64,000 nt of DNA, taken from Trichaptum fuscoviolaceum. Its lineage: Eukaryota; Basidiomycota; Agaricomycetes; Hymenochaetales; Trichaptaceae. Positions 39,872-52,234 of the stretch are shown in pieces. Each line of letters starts with the position of its first letter. Position 1 is the stretch's first letter. The DNA is taken from contig CAJSYZ010000004.1 in assembly GCA_910574455.1 (NCBI GenBank), positions 5,156,599-5,220,598 of the forward strand, read 5' to 3'. A model generated the notes under the pieces. It had not been told where the DNA came from, made no database searches, and saw only the letters and a list, made by a program, of their open reading frames with translations. A program made the position numbers and the translations under genes.

Positions 39872-42735
39872 ATGGTGTCTTCTTGCGACGTGGAAAATCA
39901 CTCTTTTGATTATGTTGTTATTGGCAAGTACACTTAAAGATCTCCGTCGACAGAAAAGAGCTAATCATTTCTGTCATTAGGTGGTGGGGTGCGTAGATAA
40001 CAGAACAGTTATACTAAGAATTCTCTCACCCTAACATTTTGCGTGACAGACCGCTGGCTTGACCATTGCAGCGCGGCTATCCGAGGATCCGACTCTGAGT
40101 GTCGTTGTTCTTGAAGCTGGACCTGAGAATCTTAATGACCCTTTGATCAGTAGGTCTTCCGATTCCTCTTCTACATGCTGGTCGATTTGCGATTCTCATC
40201 ACTCAATTGGTTACAACTTACTTTGTCAGCTGTCCCAGCACAATTTGGCAAACAGTTTGGCAATCCGAAATTTGATTGGGCGTTCAAGACAGTCCCTCAG
40301 AAGCACTGCAATGACAGAATACACGACTGGGCGAGGGGACGCATGCTTGGAGGTTCCTCAGCCATCAATTTCTATGTGAGTGACCAGGATCCAATCTTCT
40401 CATTAACGGTCTCTGAGAAGACCGAAACTTCGAAGGCATGGAGTATTCCGCCTTCCCAGGACATCAATGCATGGGAGAAGCTTGGTAACCCTGGATGGAA
40501 CTGGGAAACCTACTCGAGAAATGTTAAGAAGAATGAAAAGTCAGTATCTCCATAGTCGTACCTTCGTGATACTTACCTCGTTGAATATGTAGGTTCATTC
40601 CCCCGAATGTTACGAACGACTCGAAGTTTGGCCATGTTCTCAAACCAAGTGCACATGGCCATAATGGCTCCTTGCTAACATCATTCCCAGAGCTGATTGG
40701 GACAGCGGAGATACCCATTCAAGAGGTACGGTATTTTTTGATCCGCCTAACGCAGCTCCTTAATTTTGACTATGGTGTGTAGACTTTATTTAATGCGGGG
40801 ATCGAACCCGCTAAGAACCCGGTAGGCACATAATCGCCTTTTTGCGCCTAGCTGTACACTGATGGATAACAAACTCTAGGTGGATGGAGATGTGCGAGAA
40901 CCTTTGCTTTAAATTATGCATCGGTGCTGAATGTCTCAATCTTAGCCAATCGGATCTTATATGACTGTCTGTACGCTTGACCCAAAGACCGCGACTCGCA
41001 CCTACTCTGTGACGGTAAAACTCAATTATTCCCAATAACTGATATGTGGTTGACGTTTAGTAGGCATCTTATCTACCTAACAGAGATAGGCCGAACCTTC
41101 GAGTCTTGTGCAATGCTCTAGTGCACCGTATCGTCACAGCGAAGGAGGCGAAATCCGAAGGCGAAAATGTCCGAGCGACTGGGGTTGAATTTGAGTACGG
41201 GGGGGAGACACACACAGTGTATGTTAAGAAAGATGTAATTCTAAGCGCTGGGTGAGTATCTTTTCGTATGTCACCTGCACTTCTTTGATTGAGTTGGATC
41301 GTAGAGCTCTCAAGTCTCCTCAAGTTCTTGAGCTGTCTGGAATCGGGGACAGTCGGCTTCTAAGCTCCCTGGGCATCACCCCAATCATAGACTTACCTGG
41401 AGTCGGCGAAAATATGCAGGAGCATATGTTTTGTGCGCTCACGTTTGGCGAGTTAACCTTAAGAACAACACGCGAGGAGATAACTTACATTGAGATGATT
41501 AATCAGAACTTAATCCAGATTTCGCCATTGAGACCTTGAACGCATTGGATGATGAAGAGTACGCTGTGTCGCAACTATTACTTCAGTACGTTTAAAAGGT
41601 CTCCTCAATGATAGCCTTCTAAACGTAATCCAAAAGCTCGCAAGGAAAGGGACTTCACCGGCTTGGATTAGGCTGCTTCACTTTCGTCCCGTTAACGGCT
41701 GTAACCTCCGCTCCAGAAGATGCCCATGCGCTCATAGCACGGCAGCGTCAGAGAATTGAGTCCAAGATCGAGTCAGGCACATTACCTCCAGGCTTAAAGG
41801 AACAATATGAATTGCAGCTACAAGAGTTCGAGAGTGGGAAAGGAGGTGATTGTGAGATCGTCGCATTTCCGGGAACCTTTGGAGGGAAAGGTGCCTGATG
41901 ACTTTCCTTTCTCGCACAGTCTGATGAGCTGATATTTGATATAGCCCCGGACCCGAGTAAATCGTATATTTCGATTCTCGCTGCTCTTAATCATACGTTC
42001 AGCCGTGGTTCCGTCGTAAGCTTTCGCATCGCTCACTCGATCCCCTTCTAGCTAAAATACATGCAGCATGCAAGATCAAATGATCCGCATAAACAGCCAG
42101 ACATCGACCCACGGTATTTCGAAGATGCGTTTGGTGAATCATCAGTTACCATACGAAGGGTATACCGCATATTGTTGACATTCATTCCACTTCATTACAG
42201 ATCTTGAGACACTCGTAGAGATTGTTGAATATATCCGTCGCCTACCTCAGTTCGAGCCCCTGAAGGGCATGGTTGGTAAGTCGGTCAATGCCTTTCACAA
42301 GCTAGTCGTAACCTGACCATCTGTCTTATGGCTATAGCCAAGGAAATTTTACCCGGACTGCAGTGCCAATCTGATGAAGATCTGAGAACTTTCGTAAAGA
42401 AGAATGTAGCCACGACATACCGTATGTCGCAGTATATCTTGGAAGCGTACTTGTTGCTCATTCGATCGTAACCAGACACAGCTGGCACCCTTAGCATGCT
42501 TTCACGCTCACAGAACGGTGTAGTTAACCCAGAGCTCATCGTCTACGGCACGAAAAACATCCGCGTCGCCGACTTGAGTATTATACCGTTACACGTGGCC
42601 GCACACACACAAGGTTTGTGAATATCTGCCCTTGCTTTGATCCAGGATTTGTTCAAAACCTTGTATTCGATAGCTACCGCTTACGCAATCGCGGAACAAG
42701 CGGCAGACATCATCAAATCTGAACACTGGGAATAA
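39872..42735 (+). CDS. GMC oxidoreductase (copy 3) with two GC-AG introns
   Basis: A third, more diverged GMC paralogue, plus strand, about 600 residues, same exon plan as copies 1 and 2. Exon 1 (39872-39923) ends in TTG before a gcaagt donor; an 8-nt exon (39981-39988) and exon 3 complete GGGTAG. At 41448 another donor reads gcgagt where copies 1 and 2 have gt; splicing there restores the FELNPDF frame. Landmarks: [74 protein letters not shown] with the catalytic His, and [24 protein letters not shown]. With both GC donors accepted, no frameshift or stop remains, so it should be functional. No signal peptide (MVSSCDVENHSFDYVV). Confidence 0.85.
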
Positions 42736-43447
42736 TCGAAGTAGATATGTTCGAGGGAAACTAGTTGTTAGTTTCGCTGTCGCGGGGTACCGCTCTAGAG
42801 CATTGCACGGATCAGAAACTTTATTGGCTTTGCATTTATTGTATCCGAGTCGGGGCGATTCTTAGGGAAGACCGTCCTAACGTTTCCTTTGCAAGGCACT
42901 TCGCTGCGTGGTCTACCAGGCAGGCCTTGAGCTACGAAACTGATGGGGAAGACGCTTTCACTCGGAAGCTATTTTTTGTGAATGGTTTATGGGATCTACC
43001 TGAAACCTTGCGGAAGATGGGTCATCACCCGAGTCATACTATGATATTAGTCATCACATACCAGTATCGCTTACTGGTGGACCTCCCCCTTTTTTCCCTT
43101 CATCATCGATCGTTGTAAATCCCGACTCGGGATCTCGCAATTACGGGGCAACAGGCGTTCCAAACTCTGCCGTTGCTGTCACACCTGATTTCTCAGCAAT
43201 CAATGGATCAATTGATAGGGTGACAAATCCCGGACAGCGGTACTTGGCGCAGTAGCTGCACTTGATACAGTGTTAGCACGCAACCTGTTCCTACCTGACG
43301 CAGTCTATAGCCAACATATATTTCAGCTCTCCGAATCGGGACTATCAAAGATATAAAGGTCAGCGTCCGAAGTCCACTCTTCATTCAAAGTCCACTCCAA
43401 AGTCCACTCTTCATTATTCCCCGATATCTCGATTCTCTACCTACGAC
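42736..43447. other. Intergenic region with the reductase promoter
   Basis: No exon is seen. The proximal 330 bp contain the two CCG-N3-CGG sites and the TATA element listed separately. Three imperfect copies of AAAGTCCACTC lie at about 43366-43412. Confidence 0.5.
43122..43358 (+). promoter_or_regulatory. Promoter of reductase 1: two CCG-N3-CGG sites and TATAAAG
   Basis: CCGACTCGG at 43122-43130 and CCGAATCGG at 43331-43339 are inverted CCG/CGG half sites with 3-bp spacing, a form bound by Zn2Cys6 fungal regulators. TATAAAG follows at 43352-43358, 90 bp before the start codon. The binding protein is not known; the site type is inferred from the half-site arrangement. Confidence 0.45.
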
Positions 43448-44712
43448 ATGGCTCAGCAGAAAGCTTTGTTCCTTACTGGTATCAACGGCGACTTCGTCGT
43501 CCAAGATAGGGGAATCCCCAAACCTGGTCCGGAGCAGCTCCTCGTGAAAATCGACTCTGCTGCATTAAACCCACTTGATTGGAAAATCCGTAAATACGGA
43601 TTGTATGTCAGTGACTTTCCGGCTATTCTTGGTATCGAGGCTGCTGGTACTGTTGAGGCAGTCGGAGTCAATGTATCTGGTCTCGTAAAGGGTGACAGAG
43701 TGTATGTATCTCGAATAATATAAAGTCATTCGATTTAGAACTGATATAATTTATTGAAGCTATTGGCAGGGCAGCTATACTCACGACGAAGGTACCTTTC
43801 AACAGTATGCTCTACTACCTGCTGACATTGCTGGAAAGGTATGATTCACATACCTTTCACCATTCGATGTTACTCACGACCATATGAAACCCCTTCCAGA
43901 TCCCTTCCAATATTACAACTGATGAGGCGGCATCTATTCCAGTCGGGACAGGCACCGCGATAGTTGGTCTGTATGGAATCCGCGCCAACCAAGGCACTGG
44001 AGCAGAGCAGTTAGTTGCTCCCTGGGACGAGGGAGGTGCCAATAAATACAAAGGCAAGCCAATCCTTGTCCTCGGAGGCTCTTCATCTGTCGGGCAATAC
44101 AGTCAGTACTCCTCATTTAATCTACAATTCATCGATTTAACTTTAATGATGCACAGCGATACAATTCGCGAAGCTGTCAGGCTTCTCGCCCATCATAGTC
44201 ACTGCATCATTGCATAACACAGACCTCGTTAAGTCGCTCGGAGCTACGCACGTCATCGACCGTAATGCAGATGTTGCTGCAGAGGTCAAGAAAATCACAA
44301 ATTCGCCTATCGACTTTGTCTTCGATACAATTTCCGAGGGAGGGACACAAGAGCAAGGTTGGGAGATCCTTGCGCCAGGAGGAACGCTTGCGGTGACTCT
44401 CCCGCCTTCGGTCGATAAGGAAAAGTACAGCGATAAACACACTGTGCAGATCGTCTCCTTAGTTAGGTTGCATAAGAATCTCGCTGAAGCGTACTCAAAG
44501 AGCTTGCCGAAGCTTCTCAAGGATGGTGTGCTGAAAGTACGTCTCGGACTTACTAAGATTTCCTTTTCCACTAATCGTCGAATCTTGTGTAGCCGAATCG
44601 CGTTGAAGTCATTAAGGGTGGCCTTTCGAGCATTGAAGCCGGATTGAAGCGTCTTCAGGAAAACAAAGTCAGCGGTTACAAACTCATCGTCAACCCCCAT
44701 GAGAGTTCGTAA
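43448..44712 (+). CDS. Medium-chain reductase, zinc-independent alcohol-dehydrogenase-like (1)
   Basis: An NAD(P)H-dependent oxidoreductase of the MDR superfamily, quinone/enoyl-reductase type. About 350 residues in six exons. The GroES-like N-terminal domain (residues 1-130) shows GPEQLLVKIDSAALNPLDWK; NPxDxK replaces the zinc-binding Cys of true alcohol dehydrogenases. The nucleotide-binding domain shows KPILVLGGSSSVGQYAIQFAKLSGF and FDTISEGGTQEQGWEILAPGG. The C-terminus GLKRLQENKVSGYKLIV is the standard family ending. Intact; no signal peptide, so cytosolic. Sister gene 0.35 kb downstream in the same orientation. Family relatives reduce quinones or enoyl groups, or act as trans-enoyl reductases of biosynthetic clusters; which applies here cannot be said. 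Confidence 0.88.
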
Positions 44713-45065
44713 GCGGATGGTTTCTGAGCGAGGCTGAATGTATGATATTTTTATGAGTGTACAGCGAGCATAACCTATGGAATGCGCATTTGGTTTAAAA
44801 CTAATCTTTCCTTTGTCATCAGTCCGATGCACCTTCGAGGTTCTAGTTGGCTTCATATGTAAGTTCGAGGTATGTATGTAGTTTACTTCTTTTTGTCCTC
44901 ATTTGCGTTTGAATCGCAAAACTACCATAAGAAGAGTACTCCGACTTCGACGGAATGACTAATTCTGCTGACACCCCACAAATAGTGCGAGCATAAAGTC
45001 CCGCCAGTGAAGCAGAATTTCTTCGAAGCTGTCCTCACAGTGAGTTCTCATCCATACACATACAT

Positions 45066-46332
45066 ATGGTTCAACAAAAAGCTTTGTTTCTCACTGGCAT
45101 CAAGGGCGACTTGGTCATACGGGAGAGGGATATACCGAAGCCTGGTCCGGGGCAAGTCCTTGTGAAGGTCGAATCGGCTGCTTTGAACCCGGCCGACTGG
45201 AAGATACGCGAAAAAGGTGTCTTCATCCGGAGCTTTCCGGCTGTCATGGGCTGCGAAGGAGCAGGTACCGTTCAGGAAATAGGTGCTGATGTGGTTGGTT
45301 TCTCGAGGGGTGACAGGGTGTAAGCAAAATAGATTTGTTGCTGTGACTTGAATTATGAGCTGATATACATACATGTATCTTCCAAAGTATTTTTCAAGGA
45401 AATATCACCGACGATGAAGCTACCTTCCAGCAATACACATTACAACCTGCCGAAATCACTGCAAAGGTACAGCTGCCATGTCCTTTGCCTATGTACCGGA
45501 AGCTCACGGATCACCTTTCAGATCCCACTTAACATATCGGCCGATGAAGCGGCATCTATAACATCCGGAGCGGGTACCGCGATAGACGGGTTATATGGTG
45601 ATAGAAGAGGTAGCGGGGCGAAGCAATTGACTGCTCCTTGGGAGGAGGGTGGCGCCGAATTGTACAAGGGCAAGCCAATTCTCATTCTCGGAGGCTCATC
45701 ATCTGTCGGACAATATGGTCAGGACATCGTCGCGTTACTTTCCTATAAATTAAACTGACAATTTATTTATAAAGCGATCCAATTTGCGAAGCTCTCGGGC
45801 TTTTCACCCATTATAACGACTGCGTCACTGCATAATGCAGATCTACTTAAGGCGTTCGGAGCTACGCACGTCGTCGATCGCAAATCCGTTGTTGTAGCGG
45901 AAGTCAGGAGTATCACTAGAGAGCCCATTGATTTTATTTTTGATGCCATCTCTGAGGGAGGGACGCAAGAACAAGCCCTGGCGATCTTGGCGTCAGGAGG
46001 CACACTCGCACTGGTACTCCGGCCTACGGTTGACGTACAGAAGCATAGCGACAAGCATATCGCGTACGTATCAGCGCATTTCCGAGTGTTCAAGGCACTC
46101 GGGATAGCCTTCACGAAGTTCTTGCCCAAGCTACTCGAGGAGGGTTCGATAAAGGTGCGTCACGTTATCATCCGCTCGCTTCTCCTATAGACTGACTTCT
46201 AAGATCTCACAGCCGAACCGGGTTGAAGTTTTGGAAGGTGGACTGTCAGCCGTTGAAGCCGGAATGAAGCGTCTTCAGGAAAACAAAGTCAGTGGCTACA
46301 AGCTGATTGTCCACCCACATGAGACGCCTTAA
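45066..46332 (+). CDS. Medium-chain reductase, zinc-independent alcohol-dehydrogenase-like (2)
   Basis: Tandem copy of the preceding gene with the same intron positions, about 350 residues, starting MVQQKALFLTGIKGD. It keeps SAALNPADWKIREKG (no zinc Cys), KPILILGGSSSVGQYAIQFAKLSGF for dinucleotide binding, FDAISEGGTQEQALAILASGG and the ending GMKRLQENKVSGYKLIVHPHE. A stretch of more than 25 bp near the 3' end (about 46262-46292) is the same in both genes, which hints at recent gene conversion or a young duplication, although other parts differ clearly (for example the substrate loop KSVVVAEVRSITREP). No stop or frameshift. The CCG-N3-CGG sites of copy 1 are not evident upstream of this one, so regulation may differ. 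Confidence 0.88.
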
Positions 46333-48909
46333 GCGTTTTATGGTCCAGAAGAGGCAGAATATACGTTATGTATGTATAGAGGGCATACGGAATTGTGCCC
46401 TTTCGGGTGGTGCGCCCGTAGGACATCGGCAAGATGCTGGCAGGCCAATTCTTCTGTTTTATTAGTACATTTAATTGAATGCCCCTCACCTTGAGTCAAT
46501 ACCGTACCACGGTGACAGATAAATGTTGAATAATACTCAGTCTCGAGCGACGATGAGGACTCCCTTCACTGATCTAAGCTAAATCACACCACAGCTGAAT
46601 ACAACGGAAAAAGACAAAAATTGACATATTTACAAATACGAAGGTTAGCGAGCTGTGCTGTAGGCACTGCGCCTGAACCGTTGATCGTTGTTTCGTCGTC
46701 GTTTGCTTCACCGTTGAAGAGAACGTGAAGATTGGCTTTGTCGATGGCGGCCTGTTGTTGTAATCGACTTTGTTGGAGTTGGTGAAGAGTTCGAAGAAAT
46801 GCTATGTATGTTGAAACAAGAGAATGAGCCAAACCTCGTCACCGCTCCAAGGATTCTCGTTTCGAGCCCACTGGCACCCATAAATTGTCCGGGGGGGGGG
46901 GATTTTAATCATTTCTCTCACGCTGTAACTTATTAGAGTATCTTTCTATTTCCCAACCCCTTTATACACTTGAATGTATCTACCTTTATGTAAGTAGCCG
47001 CTCTTATTTGTATTTATCTTACTGTATTTGGGTCTTAGATAGTAGGCGTGAGAAATTCATTCCACACTACAGTCTTTCACCGTTCCTCTGAACACCTATG
47101 TGAAGAACAATTTTATAAATTCTTCAACATCACTTCTCCTGGAAACTTCAACACAATACTACTTCTAAGCACAAGATACATGTTCTGTAAAAGTGTCCTG
47201 AGCTGGAATTGAACCATTAAATTAATATGAAGCTTTTACAAAAAAGAGGCTTTTGTGACACTATACTGCTCCTTTGAACGCATACTGTAACACATGTCAC
47301 AGTCCAAAAAGGGAGAGAAACACCGCCGGTCAGAGGAAATTTGAGTTATGTAAGACACTGATGTTACCTGCCCTCTTCCCTTCAGACAGTACACCCACTT
47401 CATATTTTTTCTGGGGAGTTGTTAGCTTCTCGACAGCAATAAAACCTTGCAAAATGAGGACATTAGAAGGTCTAATATGCATATATGCAATTATTACCCC
47501 AAAAAAGTGCACCCTTAAATTAAAATAAATCAACTAAAGATATGCCTTTGCTAACTTTCAGTGCTTTTCAGTGCATTCAAGCTTGTAAGTCCACAACTTC
47601 GAAGGGACAAAATACCGAAAAATCACAGCACAGAGCAATCACATAGATCAAGATGTCAAAAAAAAAATGGAGGCAATATGTTGAGTCCATGATTTGTTAT
47701 TGTGGAATGTACAAGGGGACGGTGGTGTTCAGAGGAACGGTGAAAGACTGTACCGCGCTGGCAAGTTTTATTTGACTTGCGCAACGATCTCAGGCTGGTA
47801 GCCAATTTCTCTTTCATCAACAGCTCTCTGGATCTTGCAAATACGTTCTGTTCATTATTGTCTCAAAATTTGAGCATCAAACCAATATACACAGTCACAA
47901 ATAGGCAATCTTCAAGCCCATCAAATATTGCTCGTCGACTATGCACAGTGCTACTGGTATGATGTAGTTTGAGTAAGTTCCGTGCGGCAATAAACTAGTT
48001 TGACCGGATCGCGACCTCTTTCCGAAAGGAATTGCAAGTCCTCAGTGCTCAGCTGCGGTCGCCTAGAGTATGAATATTACGGCAACAATCACCGTTTTGC
48101 TTTGTAAGGACTGCAGTTTCGATCGTTTGGATACAAAGCTTACCGTTTATCCCATTAGCTTCGCACATTCTACAAATGGTGTGCCGTACCGAGAATCATC
48201 TATAAGACTGTCTTGCTACTGAATGGACGTTGCCTATAGTACGTTTCGCCGTCGTCAACTTCTATAATCATACCGTTGTCAACATCTGCTGAGCTCGGAT
48301 CGATACAAGTCTGGAGCCGAATAATCCGCTTTTTTCCCCTTGCTCCTTGTCTCCGTATATTGCTCACCGAGACATAGAAAACTTTGAATCACTGATACAT
48401 TGCAACTACGCCCAGCAAATGATGCAGGCTCGTGATCGCTGTACCGTCTTTGTCGCCATTGGAAATGCTTGCGCGCCTTTACCCGGCGAATGATCTATGG
48501 CGTGGCTATGCCCTTACTCTTCCTTGGCAAACTGTTCACTTCAGTTCTATTTTCAAATTCGATTCCCTGACCTATATGCTATGATTGTAATTGGGCGTAC
48601 TAGTCAAAACTCCCCTCATCTATACCCTTGCCAGCTGGGCTACTTCGATAAGAGCTAGATGACTGAAATTATACAAAACTATATCATCGAGATTGTGGAG
48701 GACGTTCTATTCGTTCGGGTGCGCTCCTTGTGACTCTTTATCATTCAATTCTCATCGCGATCTGACCAGTACACAACAGGTATAACTCTCGACTTTCACA
48801 AGCGGCTTGGTATGACTGACTCGGAGTTACCCTCGATACAGTCGCCGCTGCAAACATTCTTGTGAGTCAATCCAGGCAACGCATAACCGTGAAGGTTCTG
48901 ATCTTCTAG
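46333..48909. other. Gene-poor, AT-rich, decayed DNA
   Basis: No supported gene. A minus-strand frame at 46584-46800 codes for a Gln-rich helical peptide (LHQLQQSRLQQQAAIDKANL) with a possible acceptor just upstream, maybe the last exon of a lost gene. A G-run of about ten lies near 46889, and the part 46900-48000 is AT-rich without repeats that I can define. Confidence 0.4.
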
Positions 48910-49518
48910 TTTCGGGTCTTTGATTACTTCTTGACTCTTGCAGATGAAGTGAGCATTTGGCCTTCAATTACTTGAAGGTTGCTTGACTTTCGCCCCCCCC
49001 CCCCTCTTCAAACCCAGTACTGACACATATGGTCCCGACTCAAAGGATCCGACATTTCCGTTCTGCATATGGTGTTCGCGTTCAATCGGTACATACCGCT
49101 CCTTGCTATCTTTCTCGAATTATTCCGTAAGTCGCGGGTCCGTTTATCCTCGCGTCATAGCGGCTACTAAGGCAAACTGCGTAGTGTTGATGGCAAATCG
49201 GCATGACAAAGTAAGTATCAAATTTATTGACGCCTCTCTGCTCTAAACCAATGCGATGCATCAGCTCTGCAAGCCAATGTTGATGGTACAAGGGTGTACG
49301 TCCATAGGTATGGATCATTGGTTTCCTGACTCAAGGCTCGTTTCTATGCTACACAGCTTTGCTCTGTTTGATTTTCGTATTCGGAGAATGTAAGCGCATA
49401 CATGTATAGTTGCTATCATAGGACCCTCACAGCTTTCGTAGATGTTCTTGCATGTCGTGTAGCTGCCATATGGGGAAGAAAGCCTATGGTGAAATTAGTT
49501 GCAACGAGCTTGCTCATG
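48910..49518 (+). pseudogene. Relic of a DUF6533-like basidiomycete membrane protein
   Basis: Three exon-like pieces match the plan of this seven-helix family: FRVFDYFLTLADE at 48910-48950, then HIWSRLKG followed by FNRYIPLLAIFLELF at about 49020-49127 before a gtaagt donor, and VLACRVAAIWGRKPMVKLVATSLL at 49441-49518 before gtacgt. The family usually reads DYFLTL..E...W, then NRY, then RVWA.WGR. Between the first two pieces the only acceptor gives an in-frame TGA just before HIW, and the exon expected between the second and third cannot be built. I therefore call it decayed. Family naming rests on recalled patterns. Confidence 0.4.
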
Positions 49519-50813
49519 GTACGTACAGTCTTGAAGTGAAGAAGATTCACATCTCTAATATGTACTCCGGCGACCCTATCAGCTCTCCGCTATCGCCTCA
49601 CTTGTCGACACACTATACACCGCCAGCTTCGATACATCCGGTGCGCCACTATCTGCTATACATTATTGAAGGAGCTCATACGAAAGTGTTTTTTTCCCCA
49701 TCACCACACAGCAACTATCCCTGAACTATTTAGTTCTGGTTGTGTCATAGAGATTAAGGACTAAATTTGGAATTCTTCTCTTCTATGAAAGTGGTAAGTA
49801 TACTAATTTAATATATTGTTTAGTGGAATTGACTTCTCGAAAGTCATGCTGTTGCTTATGCTTGTGGGTGCCGTGCATATTCGTGGCTTAAATCTCTGTG
49901 AGAAAGTTACTCAGTCGTATCCGTCTACGTAATGATGGAGCGACGCACAGGTAAAAGGTCGAGAACGAAATTTGTTTGTTGGGTCTCTCCGTCAAAGCTC
50001 TTGCAATTTATGGTCCATGATGGTAAGGTTTGTTCTGTGTAAATGAGGTCAACTTCTCACATACATTGCTTTTCAGAAGTTTTATGCTATATTTGCGTAT
50101 TTCGTACGTCCCGGTACTTTCGACGCTCATTGCGAAGCAACTATTTCATACTTTCTGAAAACAGTACTCTCTGCGTTGAACGTGTATTCGTTGATACAGC
50201 TTCCGGTGCGTTATCCTGTTCCATACGGTATGATATAGTAGTAGTATCCTGATATTGTGTAATCAAGGGTCAAAAAGGTGAAGCACTACTAGTGTGAGTT
50301 AATTTTCGATTTGATCTACGTGTGAGAGATTACAAGTTCAGATGCTGAATTTGCTTTATGCCCTTGTTAGACTTCAAGCGGCATTGCATAGCATCATGTG
50401 TTCACGACTACAACTTCGTTTACGCCGCACGGCGTACGAACCAACGAATCAACCGACGTCCTCAGAGCTTCCCCTATCATCTCTGAGATCACTACACTCG
50501 TCTTCGTGACTTCTGGAAGCCTCGAGTATCCGACGTGCAGGTCAGGCGTCAGTAAACATATCGTTCACGGATGCATAGCTCCATAGGTTGATTCTTTTTA
50601 GCTTGGACTGATTGCGTAGCATGCGTGCAAGTTCATGTACATATATATACTTGTCCTCACACCATGATAGCTCTAACAAACCTGCGCGAACAACTTGTTT
50701 GGTCTTGAAGCCTGAAGCTCCATGAACGGTCTAAAATTCAGCACATGACTAATTATCATTTACAAATGGGAATAGTTGTGATTATATGAATGATGCGGAG
50801 GTAAATCACTCAC

Positions 50814-50960
50814 AGGAAACATTGTAGGCTGTCTCAAAGTGCGGCAGGTCCAAAGGTCTACAAACCATGGTACCTACATTCAAAGGGTGTCTGGAGGCCT
50901 TCGAGATCGGTACTACTACGTTCCACAAACCTGTCTCACTATCAGACAGCCTCCCACCTG
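50814..50960 (-). other. Candidate single exon of an unknown minus-strand gene
   Basis: Open throughout on the minus strand between a CAG acceptor and a gtgagt donor, encoding a peptide with GGRLSDSETGLWNVVVP and VGTMVCRPLDLPHFETAY. A further open segment follows at about 50668-50720 in all three frames, so the continuation to a stop near 50530-50570 is ambiguous. Part of the upstream sequence recurs in the decayed repeat at 52857. Unknown, perhaps a degenerate gene. Confidence 0.3.
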
Positions 50961-51004
50961 CTGAGGTGTGTAACTACTAACAAGCAACATACACCGTCTA
51001 CATA

Positions 51005-51617
51005 GTATGTTTCAGTTATAGTAGCATTGCATATATCTCCCTGAACTCGGAAACCATTCTATAATGAGTCATCTAGCAATGTGCACGTAGCAATGCTCAT
51101 CGGTTATTTTTGAATATGTGTGGGATTGATCAAAAAGACCTTCGGACTTGGACTCTAATATAGTGATTGTAGTTTCGGCTCTGATATTGAACTTAGTCAT
51201 TTTGGAACTTTGGATCCGAGACAGTCGGAGACATTGTGGCGATGTGGCACAATGTGTTTAGGACCCAATGTTTTGTTAAAGGTCACTGAGCTAGCGCTTT
51301 CTCCCCCATATTCACCCATGCAGAGAAATATGATTGACCATCTCCTAATAGATTCAAGACAATACCTTATTATAACGATCCATTGACGAAAGGTAGCTGT
51401 CGGTGGTGATCTCGCTATACATATACATACGGGCCTGTGGCAGAATGCCTTGAGTGACCATAAATGATGAGCTGATTGATTGGACCCTCCGATTGGGTTC
51501 AGGTTGGTAGGCTAGACACGACTTTGCTATTGCCTTCGTAATATTAATAAATACCAATCTAAAAGCTTGAGAGATGTCCGAGTTATGCAAGCGCAAGAGA
51601 GATGGTTCGATTTCAAA
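51005..51617. repeat. Direct repeat, copy A, about 600 bp
   Basis: This segment matches 52857-52985 and then 53945-54416 in the same orientation, with roughly a quarter of positions different by eye. Shared stretches include CAATGTGCACG.AGCAAT, TGATCAAAA.GA, CGGAGACATTGTGG, ATGTGGCACAAT and GCGCAAGAGAGATGG. Copy A is uninterrupted. No protein is encoded. Likely an old transposon or segmental duplication. Confidence 0.65.
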
Positions 51618-52234
51618 CCTGAGCGTCTATCGCACGAAAATTATGGCAGGTGACCGAGGCGAGTACTGGAGGTTCGAGTTGGAAACGAGAGCTCCGACCA
51701 AATTACTCACTGCCAGTGGCAGTTTCCAGCGTGGGAACTAAAGTCGAACTTAATTTGGGACATTCAGTCTCCGAATCGGGACTCGGCATACTACAAGTAG
51801 TATGCAGTCGACCTTCCGCTCGTATCATGCTGGTCGCTCGGATATTATCAGGGAATTGGTTAAGCATAACATATCAGTGAGTTCCATGTTCAGCAATAAT
51901 TGTATGTCACACATTGTATGGGACAACATCCATTACTTTGACCTATTCTCCTTCCTCAAATTCTCATGGGATAGCAATCCTGATGGAGCCTGACCAGACT
52001 CGGACCAGCACTTAGCACCTGACAACCCTGCATACTAGTAATATTGCTACAGTTCGGTAAGGATATCTCAGGGATCTCCGCTCAGAATCTCGCCAAACTT
52101 TATTAGAGTCTTGGGCATTTGTTCAATGATTAAAGGGTAGATACAACGCCTAATGACAAATTATATCGTTCTCTGAGTCTATGCCATCGTTCTTGACTTG
52201 GCAATGTGGATACACTAAATTGTGTTTGTATTTC

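Noticed and set aside
51568..51606. Possible tRNA-Ser from A- and B-box-like strings
   Set aside because: The spacing is too short, no anticodon arm or acceptor stem can be drawn; mentioned only as a possible repeat feature.
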